Under the pieces are notes generated by a model. It saw only the letters and a list, made by a program, of their open reading frames with translations. It did no database searches and was not told the DNA's origin. Shown piece by piece: positions 1 to 7,965 of a stretch of 22,967 nt of DNA (the first letter of the stretch is position 1; every line of letters begins with the position of its first letter). A program made the translations under genes and the position numbers. The stretch lies in assembly GCA_947460225.1 (NCBI GenBank), contig CANHHI010000008.1, positions 1-22,967 of the forward strand, given 5' to 3'. Source of the DNA: Flavobacteriales bacterium. GTDB taxonomy: Bacteria; Bacteroidota; Bacteroidia; Flavobacteriales_D; CANHHI01.

Positions 1-1521
1 CAAACGTATAGTGCCGTAAAACTGGCGCAAGAGGTCATGGTGGCTTTGCGCAAAAAAGTATTTGCCAAATTGCAACAATTTTCAGTGCGTTATTTTGACA
101 AAACACCTGTGGGTGCTTTGGTTACACGTGTTGTATCGGACATTGAGGGCATTGGTAATATTTTCTCGGAGGGTTCCGTGGTGATTGTGGGCGATTTGTT
201 AAAATTGGTGGCAATATTTGCCTGCATGCTTTACACAGACGCCATGCTCACGTTTTGGGTGATTTTGCCCATTCCCTTGCTTTTTTGGGCGACCAAAATA
301 TTTAAAAATGCCGTGAAAGCCTCTTATACAGAAGTGCGCAATCAAGTGGCTAAAATCAATACCTTTGTGCAGGAACGCCTAACGGGTATGCTGGTGGTGC
401 AGGCTTTTCAAAGGCAACATTTGGAAGCGGAAAAATTTGACCAAATCAATGTGGCACACAGAAATGCAAATATCAAATCGGTTTTTGCGTATTCTGTATT
501 TTTCCCTGTCGTGGAGCTTTTGTCCTCGCTATCGGTGGCTTTGCTCTTGTTTTATGGCTTAAATTCGGTCTCGCATGGGGCAATAAACCCCAACGAAGTG
601 GGTAAAATGATGAAATTCATGCTCTACATTCAAATGCTCTATCGCCCTATTCGCCAACTCGCAGATAGGTTTAATACTTTGCAAATGGGTTTAATCAATG
701 CCGAGCGGGTGTTTAAACTGCTCTATCAAGAAACAGATTTGCAACATGCTTCGGGCAATTTGCCTGTAAAAGATTTTAAAGGCAATATTGATTTTAATCA
801 GGTGTATTTTGCGTACCAAGAACCGCATTGGATTTTAAAAAATGTTAATTTTTCAGTCAAACAGGGGCAAATTGTGGCTTTTGTGGGCGCAACAGGTGCG
901 GGTAAATCCACTATTATCCATTTGCTCAGTGGGCTTTATCAACCACAACAGGGCAGTATTTTATTAGATGACAAAGATTTCAACAGCTACCATTTGGGGG
1001 ATTTGCGCACAAAAATTGCCGTGGTTTCCCAAGATGTATTTTTGTTTTCCGATAGCATTTACAACAATGTAACGTTTAAAAACAACAAAATTAGCAAAGA
1101 AGAGGTGATAGTGGCGGCAAAAGCCATTGGTGCGCATGCGTTTATAGAAAAATTGCCAAATCAATATGATTTTAACGTGCAGGAGCGTGGCGTAGCCTTG
1201 TCTTTGGGGCAAAGGCAGATGCTTTCTTTTTTGCGGGCATACTTGCACAACCCAACTTTGTTGATTTTAGATGAAGCGACTTCTGCCTTAGATAGCGAGA
1301 GCGAACAGATGATTGCTCAAGCCACAGAGGTTTTGTGTAAAAACAAGACTGCCATTGTGATTGCGCATAGGCTTTCTACGGTGCAAAAGGCAGATAAAAT
1401 TTTTGTTTTAGATAAAGGCACTTTGATAGAAGAAGGCACACATGCAGAGTTGTTGGCTTGTGGCGGTTATTACAAGCGTTTGTGCGATTATTACTTTTTG
1501 GAAGAGGTGCTGGTGGGGTAA
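1..1521 (+). CDS. ABC exporter, MsbA/MdlB type (5' end cut off by window)
   Basis: This is an ATP-driven inner-membrane exporter half-transporter with fused membrane and ATPase domains, of the lipid/drug exporter group. The frame is open from base 1, and the residues before the first ATG (37) already read like the end of a membrane helix and the first coupling region, so the true start lies upstream. About 506 residues are present against roughly 580-600 in the family, so the first one or two membrane helices are missing. Hydrophobic helices fill roughly the first 650 bases. The ATPase domain follows, with Walker A GATGAGKST near 885-910, signature LSLGQRQ at 1198-1218 and Walker B LLILDEA near 1258-1278, followed by the D-loop SALD and the H-loop AHRLS. 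The signature has Leu where LSGGQ has the first Gly, which I believe is seen in some exporters. The substrate cannot be read from the sequence. Confidence 0.9.
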   Translation, partial: QTYSAVKLAQEVMVALRKKVFAKLQQFSVRYFDKTPVGALVTRVVSDIEGIGNIFSEGSVVIVGDLLKLVAIFACMLYTDAMLTFWVILPIPLLFWATKIFKNAVKASYTEVRNQVAKINTFVQERLTGMLVVQAFQRQHLEAEKFDQINVAHRNANIKSVFAYSVFFPVVELLSSLSVALLLFYGLNSVSHGAINPNEVGKMMKFMLYIQMLYRPIRQLADRFNTLQMGLINAERVFKLLYQETDLQHASGNLPVKDFKGNIDFNQVYFAYQEPHWILKNVNFSVKQGQIVAFVGATGAGKSTIIHLLSGLYQPQQGSILLDDKDFNSYHLGDLRTKIAVVSQDVFLFSDSIYNNVTFKNNKISKEEVIVAAKAIGAHAFIEKLPNQYDFNVQERGVALSLGQRQMLSFLRAYLHNPTLLILDEATSALDSESEQMIAQATEVLCKNKTAIVIAHRLSTVQKADKIFVLDKGTLIEEGTHAELLACGGYYKRLCDYYFLEEVLVG

Positions 1522-1549
1522 ATATTGTTGAAAAAAATCCCTGTTTTTC

Positions 1550-1580
1550 TTGCAAAATATCCATAAAAGGATTAACTTTG
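1550..1580 (+). promoter_or_regulatory. Bacteroidota-type promoter for the 1605 gene
   Basis: TTG at 1550-1552, a 20-base spacer, then TAACTTTG at 1573-1580 fits the TTG-N19-21-TAnnTTTG consensus. Expected transcription start is near 1586-1588, giving a leader of about 18 bases before the ATG at 1605. It implies that the helical-repeat gene and tsaD are transcribed separately from the ABC exporter. Confidence 0.7.
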
Positions 1581-1604
1581 CCGAGCGTATAGAAGATTAT
1601 TTTT

Positions 1605-2147
1605 ATGTTATCCAATGTTTTTAAAGCAATTACAGGGCTTTTCGCTCTGGTGATGATGGCGCTCAATATCTATTGGGGCAATTACGGTTATGCAGTGATG
1701 TGGCTGTTACTTTTGGCGATTTGCGTATTGCTTTTGTGGAGACACGAACGTATTATCATGGCTTTGTATTACATGCAAAAGCAAGACGTGGATAAAACCA
1801 AAAAGTGGTTATCCAATGTAAAAAAGCCAGAATATACTTTTTTGTTGCGTACGCAATTGGCTTATTATTACTACATTTTGGGTATGGTGAGTGCGCAAAA
1901 AGATGGCATCAACAAAGCCGAGGTTTATATAAGAAAATCTTTGGATTTAGGTTTGAGAATGGAACTAGACCAAGCCATGGCAAAAATGCAATTGGCGGGT
2001 ATTTTGGCGAGTCGTAGGCAAATCCAAGCGGCGCAAAAAATGCTAGATGAAGCCCAAAAATTGGACAAAAAAGGCGTTTTGCGTAGCCAAATAGACATGT
2101 TTAGAAAACAACTCAAAGCACCTACGCAAACGGCTCGTTTTAGATAA
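1605..2147 (+). CDS. Membrane-anchored TPR-like helical-repeat protein
   Basis: A protein of 180 residues with unknown function. The N-terminus has two closely spaced hydrophobic segments (about residues 5-25 and 27-45), predicted as a membrane hairpin. The rest is helical and reads as about two to three degenerate tetratricopeptide units: residues around 75-100 (RTQLAYYYYILGMVSAQK), then NKAEVYIRKSLDLGL and RQIQAAQKMLDEAQKL, each with the usual small/aromatic spacing. The C-terminus is basic. A consensus promoter lies directly upstream and the stop codon TAA shares its last A with the ATG of tsaD, so the two are probably translationally coupled. The TPR assignment rests on the repeat pattern, not on a profile match. 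Role inferred only as protein-protein interaction at the inner membrane. Confidence 0.75.
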   Translation: MLSNVFKAITGLFALVMMALNIYWGNYGYAVMWLLLLAICVLLLWRHERIIMALYYMQKQDVDKTKKWLSNVKKPEYTFLLRTQLAYYYYILGMVSAQKDGINKAEVYIRKSLDLGLRMELDQAMAKMQLAGILASRRQIQAAQKMLDEAQKLDKKGVLRSQIDMFRKQLKAPTQTARFR

Positions 2148-3166
2148 TGCAAACGCCTCTCATACTGGCACTAGAAAGTTCTTGCGATGACACTTCGGCT
2201 GCGGTTTTGCGTGGCAGTGTTGTTTTGTCTAATGTGGTTGCAAATCAGGCAGTTCACGAGGCTTACGGCGGTGTTGTGCCAGAACTGGCTTCTCGGGCGC
2301 ATCAAGAGCATATTATTCCCGTGGTGCAAGCTGCGCTTCATCAAGCATCGGTTTCTTTGGCGGATATAGATGCCCTTGCATTTACCCAAGGACCAGGCTT
2401 AATGGGTTCGCTTATGGTGGGTGTTTCTTTTATGAAATCGCTTGCTTTATCTTTGGATAGACCCCTAATTGCGGTCAATCATTTGCATGGACATGTTTTG
2501 GCGCATTGCATCGCCGATGCCAACCAAAGTCCAATTGTTTTCCCTTTTTTATGTCTCTTGGTATCTGGCGGACACACGCAAATCATAGCCGTGCATGCGC
2601 CTTTACAGATGTGTCTTTTGGGGCAAACCATGGACGATGCGGTAGGGGAGTGTTATGATAAAATTGCCAAAATGCTGGGTTTTCCTTACCCTGGCGGACC
2701 GCATATAGACCGACTCGCACAAACGGGAAATCCCTTGGCGTTTAGTTTTCCATGCAGTGATATGCCTGAATTAAATTACAGTTTTAGTGGTTTAAAAACG
2801 GCGGTGTTGTATTTTTTGCAAAAACAGTCTGCCGACTTTATAGCGGAAAATCTTGCAGATATATGCGCTTCGGTGCAACACACGATTGTGAAAATGCTTT
2901 TGGCAAAGCTCAAAAAAGCAGTCAAACAGACGGGCATTAAAACGCTGGCACTCAGCGGTGGCGTGGCAGCAAATAGTGGCTTGCGTAGTGCTTTACAAAC
3001 AGAAGGCGCAAAAAACAAATGGCAGGTGCATATTCCTAAGTTTTCTTATTGCACAGACAACGCTGCCATGATAGGCATTGTGGCAAAATTTTTATATGAA
3101 AAAAGCAATTTTGCTACGCAAAATTGCCTGCCACAAGCACGAATGCCCATAGACATTCACTTATAA
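2147..3166 (+). CDS. tsaD: tRNA N6-adenosine threonylcarbamoyltransferase TsaD
   Basis: Transfers the threonylcarbamoyl group to A37 of tRNAs that read ANN codons, in the t6A pathway, in a complex with TsaB and TsaE in the cytoplasm. The 339 residues match the family's usual length. The N-terminus LALESSCDDTSAAV is the TsaD/Kae1 hallmark of the ASKHA fold. The metal-binding pair is H112 and H116 in NHLHGHVLAH, followed by the SGGHTQ loop and, near the C-terminus, LALSGGVAANSGLR and the SYCTDNAAMI segment. ATG 2147 overlaps the preceding stop by one base and sits at the family's usual N-terminus. The gene ends 19 bases from the convergent lipoprotein gene, and no terminator hairpin is visible in that gap. 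Confidence 0.97.
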   Translation: MQTPLILALESSCDDTSAAVLRGSVVLSNVVANQAVHEAYGGVVPELASRAHQEHIIPVVQAALHQASVSLADIDALAFTQGPGLMGSLMVGVSFMKSLALSLDRPLIAVNHLHGHVLAHCIADANQSPIVFPFLCLLVSGGHTQIIAVHAPLQMCLLGQTMDDAVGECYDKIAKMLGFPYPGGPHIDRLAQTGNPLAFSFPCSDMPELNYSFSGLKTAVLYFLQKQSADFIAENLADICASVQHTIVKMLLAKLKKAVKQTGIKTLALSGGVAANSGLRSALQTEGAKNKWQVHIPKFSYCTDNAAMIGIVAKFLYEKSNFATQNCLPQARMPIDIHL

Positions 3167-3185
3167 AGCGTTTCACAGGGGGCTT

Positions 3186-3968
3186 TTATAAATTTACTTT
3201 AAGCAAATCCCTAATTTGTTCATATTTTATGGAAATACTTACAATGCCTGTCGCATAAGAAGAGACCTCGTAGGGATTATAGGTAAATTCTATGTGTGTG
3301 TCGTGCAGAGCAAAGTTTTTGGTTAAGTAAAATTCCCCCTCTGCCAAGCCCTCGCCAAAATAAAAACCTTGCTCGCCCAATGGGATATTTTTATCCAGTT
3401 CATACTGTTGATAAAATATATCTTCCGCCAAGTTAGCCAAAGCATTCACGTCATTGAAAAAATCTTGAAGCATAAGGGTTTTACCCGTTTCGGTGTCAAA
3501 AACAGTATGGATTTCCCAAAAATTCCCGTGCGCCCCGCCTGTATATTCCCATTGAGCGTCTGTAATAGACAAAATATTCATGTTGTTGTAAGACACTTTT
3601 AACTCCTCCAACAACTGGTAGCAACAACTTGCTGCATCGGGCAATTCTTTTTGACATTGCTCACCATCGGCAATAAATTTTTTGATAAAAGCCTCAAATT
3701 TTGGTTGAATTTGCTCCACGTCATCAAATTGCATGTCCGAAACATAATTGCCTATCTGTGTTTTTGCAACGGCAAGTCTTATTTTTTCAGCTGCTGGGTT
3801 TTGTTTATCAAAATAAAGCACGTTCATTTTGGCATTGATGCAACCACTGCTATCTTGAATTTGAACAAGACTAACTTGCAAGTTTTTTTGCAACTCTTGG
3901 CTACTGTTAAAATATTGACAGCTGGGCAAGGTGCTCGCCACAATAAGCAATAAAAATATGCGTTTCAT
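3186..3968 (-). CDS. DUF3298/RsiV-like lipoprotein
   Basis: A 260-residue predicted lipoprotein. The signal peptide MKRIFLLLIVASTLPSC ends in a plausible lipobox (L14-P-S-C17), so it should be lipid-anchored facing the periplasm. The middle has TGGAHGNFWEIHTVFDTETGK, the pattern typical of the DUF3298 (RsiV/PdaC C-terminal) domain, followed by LMLQDFFND, which matches the usual 'tG+.l.l.dlf' segment. The C-terminus FTYNPYEVSSYATGIVSISIKYEQIRDLL is also typical. RsiV uses such a domain to sense lysozyme, but the family is broad and no sigma factor gene is adjacent, so the ligand is unknown. The gene converges with tsaD and lies 57 bases downstream of cysS, with a possible promoter of its own just before the ATG. 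Confidence 0.85.
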   Translation of the reverse strand: MKRIFLLLIVASTLPSCQYFNSSQELQKNLQVSLVQIQDSSGCINAKMNVLYFDKQNPAAEKIRLAVAKTQIGNYVSDMQFDDVEQIQPKFEAFIKKFIADGEQCQKELPDAASCCYQLLEELKVSYNNMNILSITDAQWEYTGGAHGNFWEIHTVFDTETGKTLMLQDFFNDVNALANLAEDIFYQQYELDKNIPLGEQGFYFGEGLAEGEFYLTKNFALHDTHIEFTYNPYEVSSYATGIVSISIKYEQIRDLLKVNL

Positions 3969-3973
3969 AGGTA

Positions 3974-3981
3974 CAAATTTA
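3974..3981 (-). promoter_or_regulatory. -7 box TAAATTTG for the DUF3298 lipoprotein gene
   Basis: On the minus strand TAAATTTG matches TAnnTTTG and ends only five bases before the ATG at 3968. No TTG/TTTG is seen at the expected -33 distance. If used, the transcript would start on or next to the start codon. Weak without the -33 element. Confidence 0.4.
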
Positions 3982-4025
3982 GTTTTTATTTTGAAATTTT
4001 AAAAATATCTTGTTTTTCAGCATGT

Positions 4026-5495
4026 TTATGCCCATTTCCAAGTGCTTTTCTCTTTGCCGTCCTGGATAATCACGCCCTTTTCCACAAGCGTTTGCCGAAT
4101 AATATCCGAAAGCGCAAAGTTCTTGTTTGCTTTGGCATCTTGACGAATATCTAGCAAAAGGTCAATAAATTCATCGGCTTTGCTATTTTGCGCCTTTTCC
4201 TGCCAAACCAAACCAAGTATATCACGGGTAAAGGCTTTGAACTTTTCTTGCAAAAACAGCAAATCTTTTTCAGAAATGCCCCCCTTGCCTTGTTTAATCA
4301 CATTGACAAATTTGACAATCTCCAAAAGACGTGCCACAAAAAGCGGTGTGTTTAAATCATCGTCTAAGGCTTGGTAGCACTGCGCTACCAATTCCTGCAC
4401 GTTTTGTGAAGAACTTTCTGTAGGCGCAATATCAAGCAAAGCTTCGTACGTGTCCTGCAATTTCTGAAAATTCTTTTCCGCCATATCAAGCGCAGTGCTG
4501 GAAAAATCCATCACGCTCCGGTAATGCGTGCAAAGCATAAAAAACCTAAGCACAGATGCCGTATAGGCTCTATGTAGCAAATCCGTATTGCCTTCCAAAA
4601 TATCCTCCACACTCAGGGTATTGCCCAAAGATTTGCTCATTTTATAGCCATTTACGGTTAATAAATTAGCATGTAACCAAAATTTAGCCTGACTTTGTCC
4701 GCTATGCGCAAGGCATTGTGCTATTTCGCATTCGTGGTGTGGGAACTTTAAATCCAATCCACCGCCGTGTATGTCAAAAGTGTCGCCTAAATATTTGGTG
4801 CTCATCGCCGAACACTCCAAATGCCAACCCGGAAACCCCTCGCTCCAAGGCGATGCCCAGTGCATGATGTGTCTAGGTGAGGCTTTTTTCCAAAGGGCAA
4901 AATCCAGCGCATCTCTTTTTTCTTCTTGCCCTTCCAACTGCCTAGAACCTTCTTGCAATTCTTCTATGTTTCTGCCAGAAAGAACGCCGTAATCATAAGA
5001 CGCATGGTATTTTTTTACGTCAAAATACACTGAACCATTGACCACATAAGCAAAACCTTTGTCAATCAAATCTTGTGTCATTTGAATTTGCTCCACAATG
5101 TGCCCCGTTGCAGTCGGTTCAATGCTTGGAGCAAGTACGTTGAGTGTGCGCATCATGTCGTGGAAATGCAAAGTATATTTTTGCACAATTTCCATAGGTT
5201 CTAGCTTTTCCAATCTTGCTTTTTGGGCAATTTTATCTTCCCCATGGTCAGCGTCATTTTCCAAATGCCCCGCATCTGTAATATTGCGCACAAAGCGCAC
5301 TTGATAACCCAAATGCAACAAATACCTTCTGATTAAGTCAAAATTGACAAAAGTACGGCAATTGCCCAAATGCACATAATTGTACACCGTTGGACCACAC
5401 ACGTACATGCCCACAAATGGCGCATGCAAAGCAGTAAATTTTTCTTTCTGACGACTTAAACTGTTGTATAAGTGCAAATGGTTGGGCAAAATCAT
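4026..5495 (-). CDS. cysS: Cysteinyl-tRNA synthetase
   Basis: Class I aminoacyl-tRNA synthetase charging tRNA-Cys in the cytoplasm. The 489 residues fit the family. The HIGH-equivalent is HLGN (residues 42-45) after CGPTVYNYV, and KMSKS is at 285-289. By alignment to the E. coli enzyme the zinc ligands are C33, C228 (in WHLECSAM), H253 and E257 (in FPHHECEIAQ). The C-terminal part is the helical DALR/anticodon region and ends with a short WKW-containing tail. The start at 5495 puts the zinc Cys at the usual distance. It follows the nucleoside phosphorylase gene by ten bases on the same strand, so it is likely the second gene of that operon. Confidence 0.97.
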   Translation of the reverse strand: MILPNHLHLYNSLSRQKEKFTALHAPFVGMYVCGPTVYNYVHLGNCRTFVNFDLIRRYLLHLGYQVRFVRNITDAGHLENDADHGEDKIAQKARLEKLEPMEIVQKYTLHFHDMMRTLNVLAPSIEPTATGHIVEQIQMTQDLIDKGFAYVVNGSVYFDVKKYHASYDYGVLSGRNIEELQEGSRQLEGQEEKRDALDFALWKKASPRHIMHWASPWSEGFPGWHLECSAMSTKYLGDTFDIHGGGLDLKFPHHECEIAQCLAHSGQSQAKFWLHANLLTVNGYKMSKSLGNTLSVEDILEGNTDLLHRAYTASVLRFFMLCTHYRSVMDFSSTALDMAEKNFQKLQDTYEALLDIAPTESSSQNVQELVAQCYQALDDDLNTPLFVARLLEIVKFVNVIKQGKGGISEKDLLFLQEKFKAFTRDILGLVWQEKAQNSKADEFIDLLLDIRQDAKANKNFALSDIIRQTLVEKGVIIQDGKEKSTWKWA

Positions 5496-5505
5496 AATTT
5501 TTTAT

Positions 5506-6414
5506 TTAAGCAAGGAGTTTTTCAAGCAAATAATCAATGGTATTATCTATGGTTTTAGCTGCGTTTTGAGTAAATTCTCCTCGGTATCTATTGGCTATGA
5601 TGGCTAAAATAGATGCCGATGCGTGTCCCAATGCGCCTGCCAAGGTGAAAAGCAAAGAAGATTCCATTTCAAAGTTAGATACACGCTCGCCTTGAAAAGA
5701 AAATTGCCTAAGCCTTTCATTTAAATCGGGAATGGCATTGTTTAAAAACAACATTCTGCCTTGTGGCGCATAAAAACCGCCTGCTGTCAAAGTAATACCC
5801 GAAAAAGTGGCATCGCTACTGATTTTTTTAACCAAAGTTTCATCAGCTTTGGCTGTATAAGGCGGATTGAGAAAGCTAGACCAATTCAAATGCTTTTTAA
5901 AGGCTTCATTTAAAGCCAATTCCTCTGCTGTGTATTTTAAATCGTAAAAATGTGCAGTACCGTCAAAGCCAATGGCGTAGGACGATAACACCCAAGCGTC
6001 CACGGGAATATCCTCACGGAGCGAACCCGAAGTGCCCAAGCGTACAATGTTTAATTTTCTTTGGGTTTCTTTGGGTAATCTTGTTTTTGGGTCTATATTT
6101 ACCGCAGCGTCTAATTCGTTGAGCACAATATCAATATTGTCTGGACCAATGCCCGTGCTCATCACCGTCATTCTTTTGCCTTTGTAAGTGCCTGTATGGG
6201 TTACAAATTCTCGGTGTTGGGCTTTAAAGTCTATTTTATCAAAACGTTTTGAAACCAAAGCCACTCGGTCTTGGTCGCCGACCACAATCACATCATCGGC
6301 TATATCTTCGTTGCGCACCGCTAGGTGATACACGCTGCCATTTGCATTTAAAATAAGCTCAGAGGCTTCAATGGGGTTTTCAATAGTTCTTTTACTGAGT
6401 AGCATAAAAATCAA
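5506..6414 (-). CDS. Nucleoside phosphorylase (uridine phosphorylase-like)
   Basis: A PNP/UDP family 1 enzyme, predicted to cleave a nucleoside with phosphate in salvage. The order of motifs fits: VIVVGDQDRVALVSKRFD (the 'GDPxR' phosphate loop in variant form GDQDR), MSTGIGPDNIDIVLNELDA, VRLGTSGSLREDI, and the nucleoside-binding FEMESSLLFTLAGALGH segment. The wording 'GIGPDNIDIVLNELDA' is closer to uridine phosphorylase-like members than to PNP, but the substrate cannot be fixed. At 302 residues it is longer than the roughly 250 of E. coli Udp, partly from an N-terminal extension. Two ATGs are possible: 6414 and 6405 (M4). A -7 box at 6425-6432 would start transcription near 6418-6420, which favours 6405. 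First gene of an operon with cysS. Confidence 0.88.
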   Translation of the reverse strand: MIFMLLSKRTIENPIEASELILNANGSVYHLAVRNEDIADDVIVVGDQDRVALVSKRFDKIDFKAQHREFVTHTGTYKGKRMTVMSTGIGPDNIDIVLNELDAAVNIDPKTRLPKETQRKLNIVRLGTSGSLREDIPVDAWVLSSYAIGFDGTAHFYDLKYTAEELALNEAFKKHLNWSSFLNPPYTAKADETLVKKISSDATFSGITLTAGGFYAPQGRMLFLNNAIPDLNERLRQFSFQGERVSNFEMESSLLFTLAGALGHASASILAIIANRYRGEFTQNAAKTIDNTIDYLLEKLLA

Positions 6415-6424
6415 TATACAAACG

Positions 6425-6460
6425 CAAAGATATTATTTTTTAGTTGAAATATAAAACAAA
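6425..6460 (-). promoter_or_regulatory. Possible promoter for nucleoside phosphorylase-cysS
   Basis: On the minus strand TATCTTTG (6425-6432) fits TAnnTTTG. A TTTG (6457-6460) lies upstream, but the 24-base spacer is longer than the usual 19-21. The predicted start falls about 4-14 bases before the candidate ATGs. Confidence 0.45.
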
Positions 6461-6512
6461 AGATACCAACAAAGCGAAAAAATGATTACCTTAGCCCAAA
6501 AATTGAATTTTT

Positions 6513-7211
6513 ATGAAACTTTCCAATTCTGGTTTTTTCTTTTCTTATGCCCTTTTGGGAGCGTGCATTGCGCTAGGAACTTTTAAAATCGCCAAAACAC
6601 TCAGCCAAAAAACAGACAGATATGTTGTTGTCAAAGGTTTTGTGGAAAAAGAGGTATTAGCTGATTATGCAGACTGGCGTTTGCAAGTGGATTTATATGC
6701 GTATAGCCTTTCAGGAATTTCTCAACAAAGGGAAAATGCGGTAAAAAAAATGCAACAATTTTTGCAGAACCAAGGTTTTTTGGAAACCGAAATTAGCTTG
6801 GAAGAAAGCAATGTATACCCTACGTATGGCAACGACAAATTTCCGTTTAGAGGAGCGGTGGTAATGGCGGTGCGCACCAGCCAAGTGCAAATTGTGGAAA
6901 GAGCAAGCAAGGGTTTAACAGCTTTGCAAGAAGAAGGGATACTTGTAAACGACAACCGTTGGAACAAAAGATTTTTCTTTACAAAAGTGAAAGAAATAAA
7001 ATCTGAATTGTTGCAAGGTGCGGTGGAGCATGCCCAAAAATCTGCAGAAGATTTTGCAGGCTATGCGGGTGCGAAAGTGGGTAAAATTAGAAAAGCAGAC
7101 CAAGGAATTATCCAAATCATGCCCATAGACCGTTCTGCGGAAAACAACGAATTTTTTATTAAGAAAATTGTTAGAGTGGTGTCAACCATAGATTTTTATT
7201 TGGAGGATTAA
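6513..7211 (+). CDS. SIMPL-domain (DUF541) protein
   Basis: A 232-residue envelope protein of unknown function. An N-terminal hydrophobic stretch (about residues 7-25) anchors it. C18 in LLGAC could be a lipobox, but the hydrophobic run continues beyond it, so a plain membrane anchor is as likely. The body carries SIMPL signs: the opening VVVKGFVEKEVLADYADWRL (normally 'v.v.G.ae..v.pD.a.i...'), a central NVYPTYGNDKFPFRGAVVMAVRTSQ, and the late ELLQGAVEHAQKSAEDFAGYAGAKVGKIRKADQG, which matches the 'A...A..kA..lA...G..lG.v..i.e' signature. The next gene begins three bases after the stop, so they form a pair. A partial -7 box, TACCTTAG (6487-6494), lies upstream without a clear -33. Confidence 0.85.
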   Translation: MKLSNSGFFFSYALLGACIALGTFKIAKTLSQKTDRYVVVKGFVEKEVLADYADWRLQVDLYAYSLSGISQQRENAVKKMQQFLQNQGFLETEISLEESNVYPTYGNDKFPFRGAVVMAVRTSQVQIVERASKGLTALQEEGILVNDNRWNKRFFFTKVKEIKSELLQGAVEHAQKSAEDFAGYAGAKVGKIRKADQGIIQIMPIDRSAENNEFFIKKIVRVVSTIDFYLED

Positions 7212-7214
7212 AAT

Positions 7215-7871
7215 ATGCAAAAAACGGCACTTATTTTAGGCGCAACAGGCTTGGTGGGTTCACATTTGCTGTATAGGCTTTTAGAATCTGATGCTTATAG
7301 CAAAGTCATTATTTTGGTGCGTGAAGTTTTGGCTATCAAGCACGAAAAATTGGTGCAAGTCGCTGTAAATTTTGAGCATCTGTTGGATTATGCCGATTAT
7401 TTTAAACAGGCGGATACGGTGTTTTGCACCTTGGGCACAACCATTAAACAAGCCAAAACAAAAGAAAATTTTGAAAAAGTAGATTTTCATTACCCTTTGC
7501 AAGCAGCATTGCTTACAGAAAAGGCAGGCAAAAAATTTCTCTTGATAAGTTCCATGGGCGCATCGGTGAATGCTTCGGTGTTTTACAATAGAGTAAAAGG
7601 CAATTTGGAAGCACAATTGCAAAATTTAGATTTGAATTTGTTCGTTTTTAGACCCTCATTGCTATTGGGCAAGCGAAAAGAGTTTAGGTTGGGCGAACGC
7701 ATAACCATGATTATTCTAAAGTTTTTGCCTTTTTTGTTTGTTTGGAAATGGGCTAAGTATAAGCCCATTCAAGCCCAAGATGTGGCAAAGGCAATGTATT
7801 TGGTTTCTTTGCAAGATAAAATAGGCAAGTATCTTTACCTGTCTGATGAAATACAAAAAATAAGCAAATAA
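7215..7871 (+). CDS. NAD(P)-binding SDR-like protein (HTATIP2-like)
   Basis: A 218-residue Rossmann-fold protein. The dinucleotide motif ALILGATGLVGSHLL is at the N-terminus, CTLGTTIKQAKTKENFEKVDFHYPLQAA follows, and LLISSMGASVNASVFYNRVKGNLEAQL places a Tyr and a Lys in the YxxxK arrangement of extended SDRs. FRPSLLLGKRKEFRLGER is typical of bacterial relatives of HTATIP2/TIP30. Such proteins are usually annotated only as oxidoreductase or nucleoside-diphosphate-sugar epimerase; the substrate is unknown. It forms a two-gene unit with the SIMPL protein and its TAA overlaps the A-tract of a strong terminator. Confidence 0.85.
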   Translation: MQKTALILGATGLVGSHLLYRLLESDAYSKVIILVREVLAIKHEKLVQVAVNFEHLLDYADYFKQADTVFCTLGTTIKQAKTKENFEKVDFHYPLQAALLTEKAGKKFLLISSMGASVNASVFYNRVKGNLEAQLQNLDLNLFVFRPSLLLGKRKEFRLGERITMIILKFLPFLFVWKWAKYKPIQAQDVAKAMYLVSLQDKIGKYLYLSDEIQKISK

Positions 7872-7900
7872 AAAAAACCGCTCTAAGGAGCGGTTTTTTT
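7871..7900. terminator. Bidirectional intrinsic terminator
   Basis: A7, then stem CCGCTC (7878-7883), loop TAAG, GAGCGG (7888-7893), then T7. The A and T tracts make it work in both directions. It can end the SIMPL/SDR unit and, from the other side, the long dnaE transcript. Confidence 0.92.
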
Positions 7901-7920
7901 ATGTGATAAAAGCACACAAG

Positions 7921-7960
7921 CCCCCTACCGAAGGCAGACTAAAGCAGGCTATGTCTGCGG
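7921..7960 (+). repeat. Two-hairpin dispersed repeat, copy 1
   Basis: First hairpin CTACC-GAA-GGCAG (7925-7937, one mismatch), linker ACTAAA, second hairpin GCAGGC-TAT-GTCTGC (7944-7958, one G-T pair). It lies between convergent gene ends, eight bases from the dnaE stop codon, and is followed by a T7 run on the + strand. It belongs with the copies at 15146, 17084, 19060 and 19231. Confidence 0.75.
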
Positions 7961-7965
7961 TTTTT

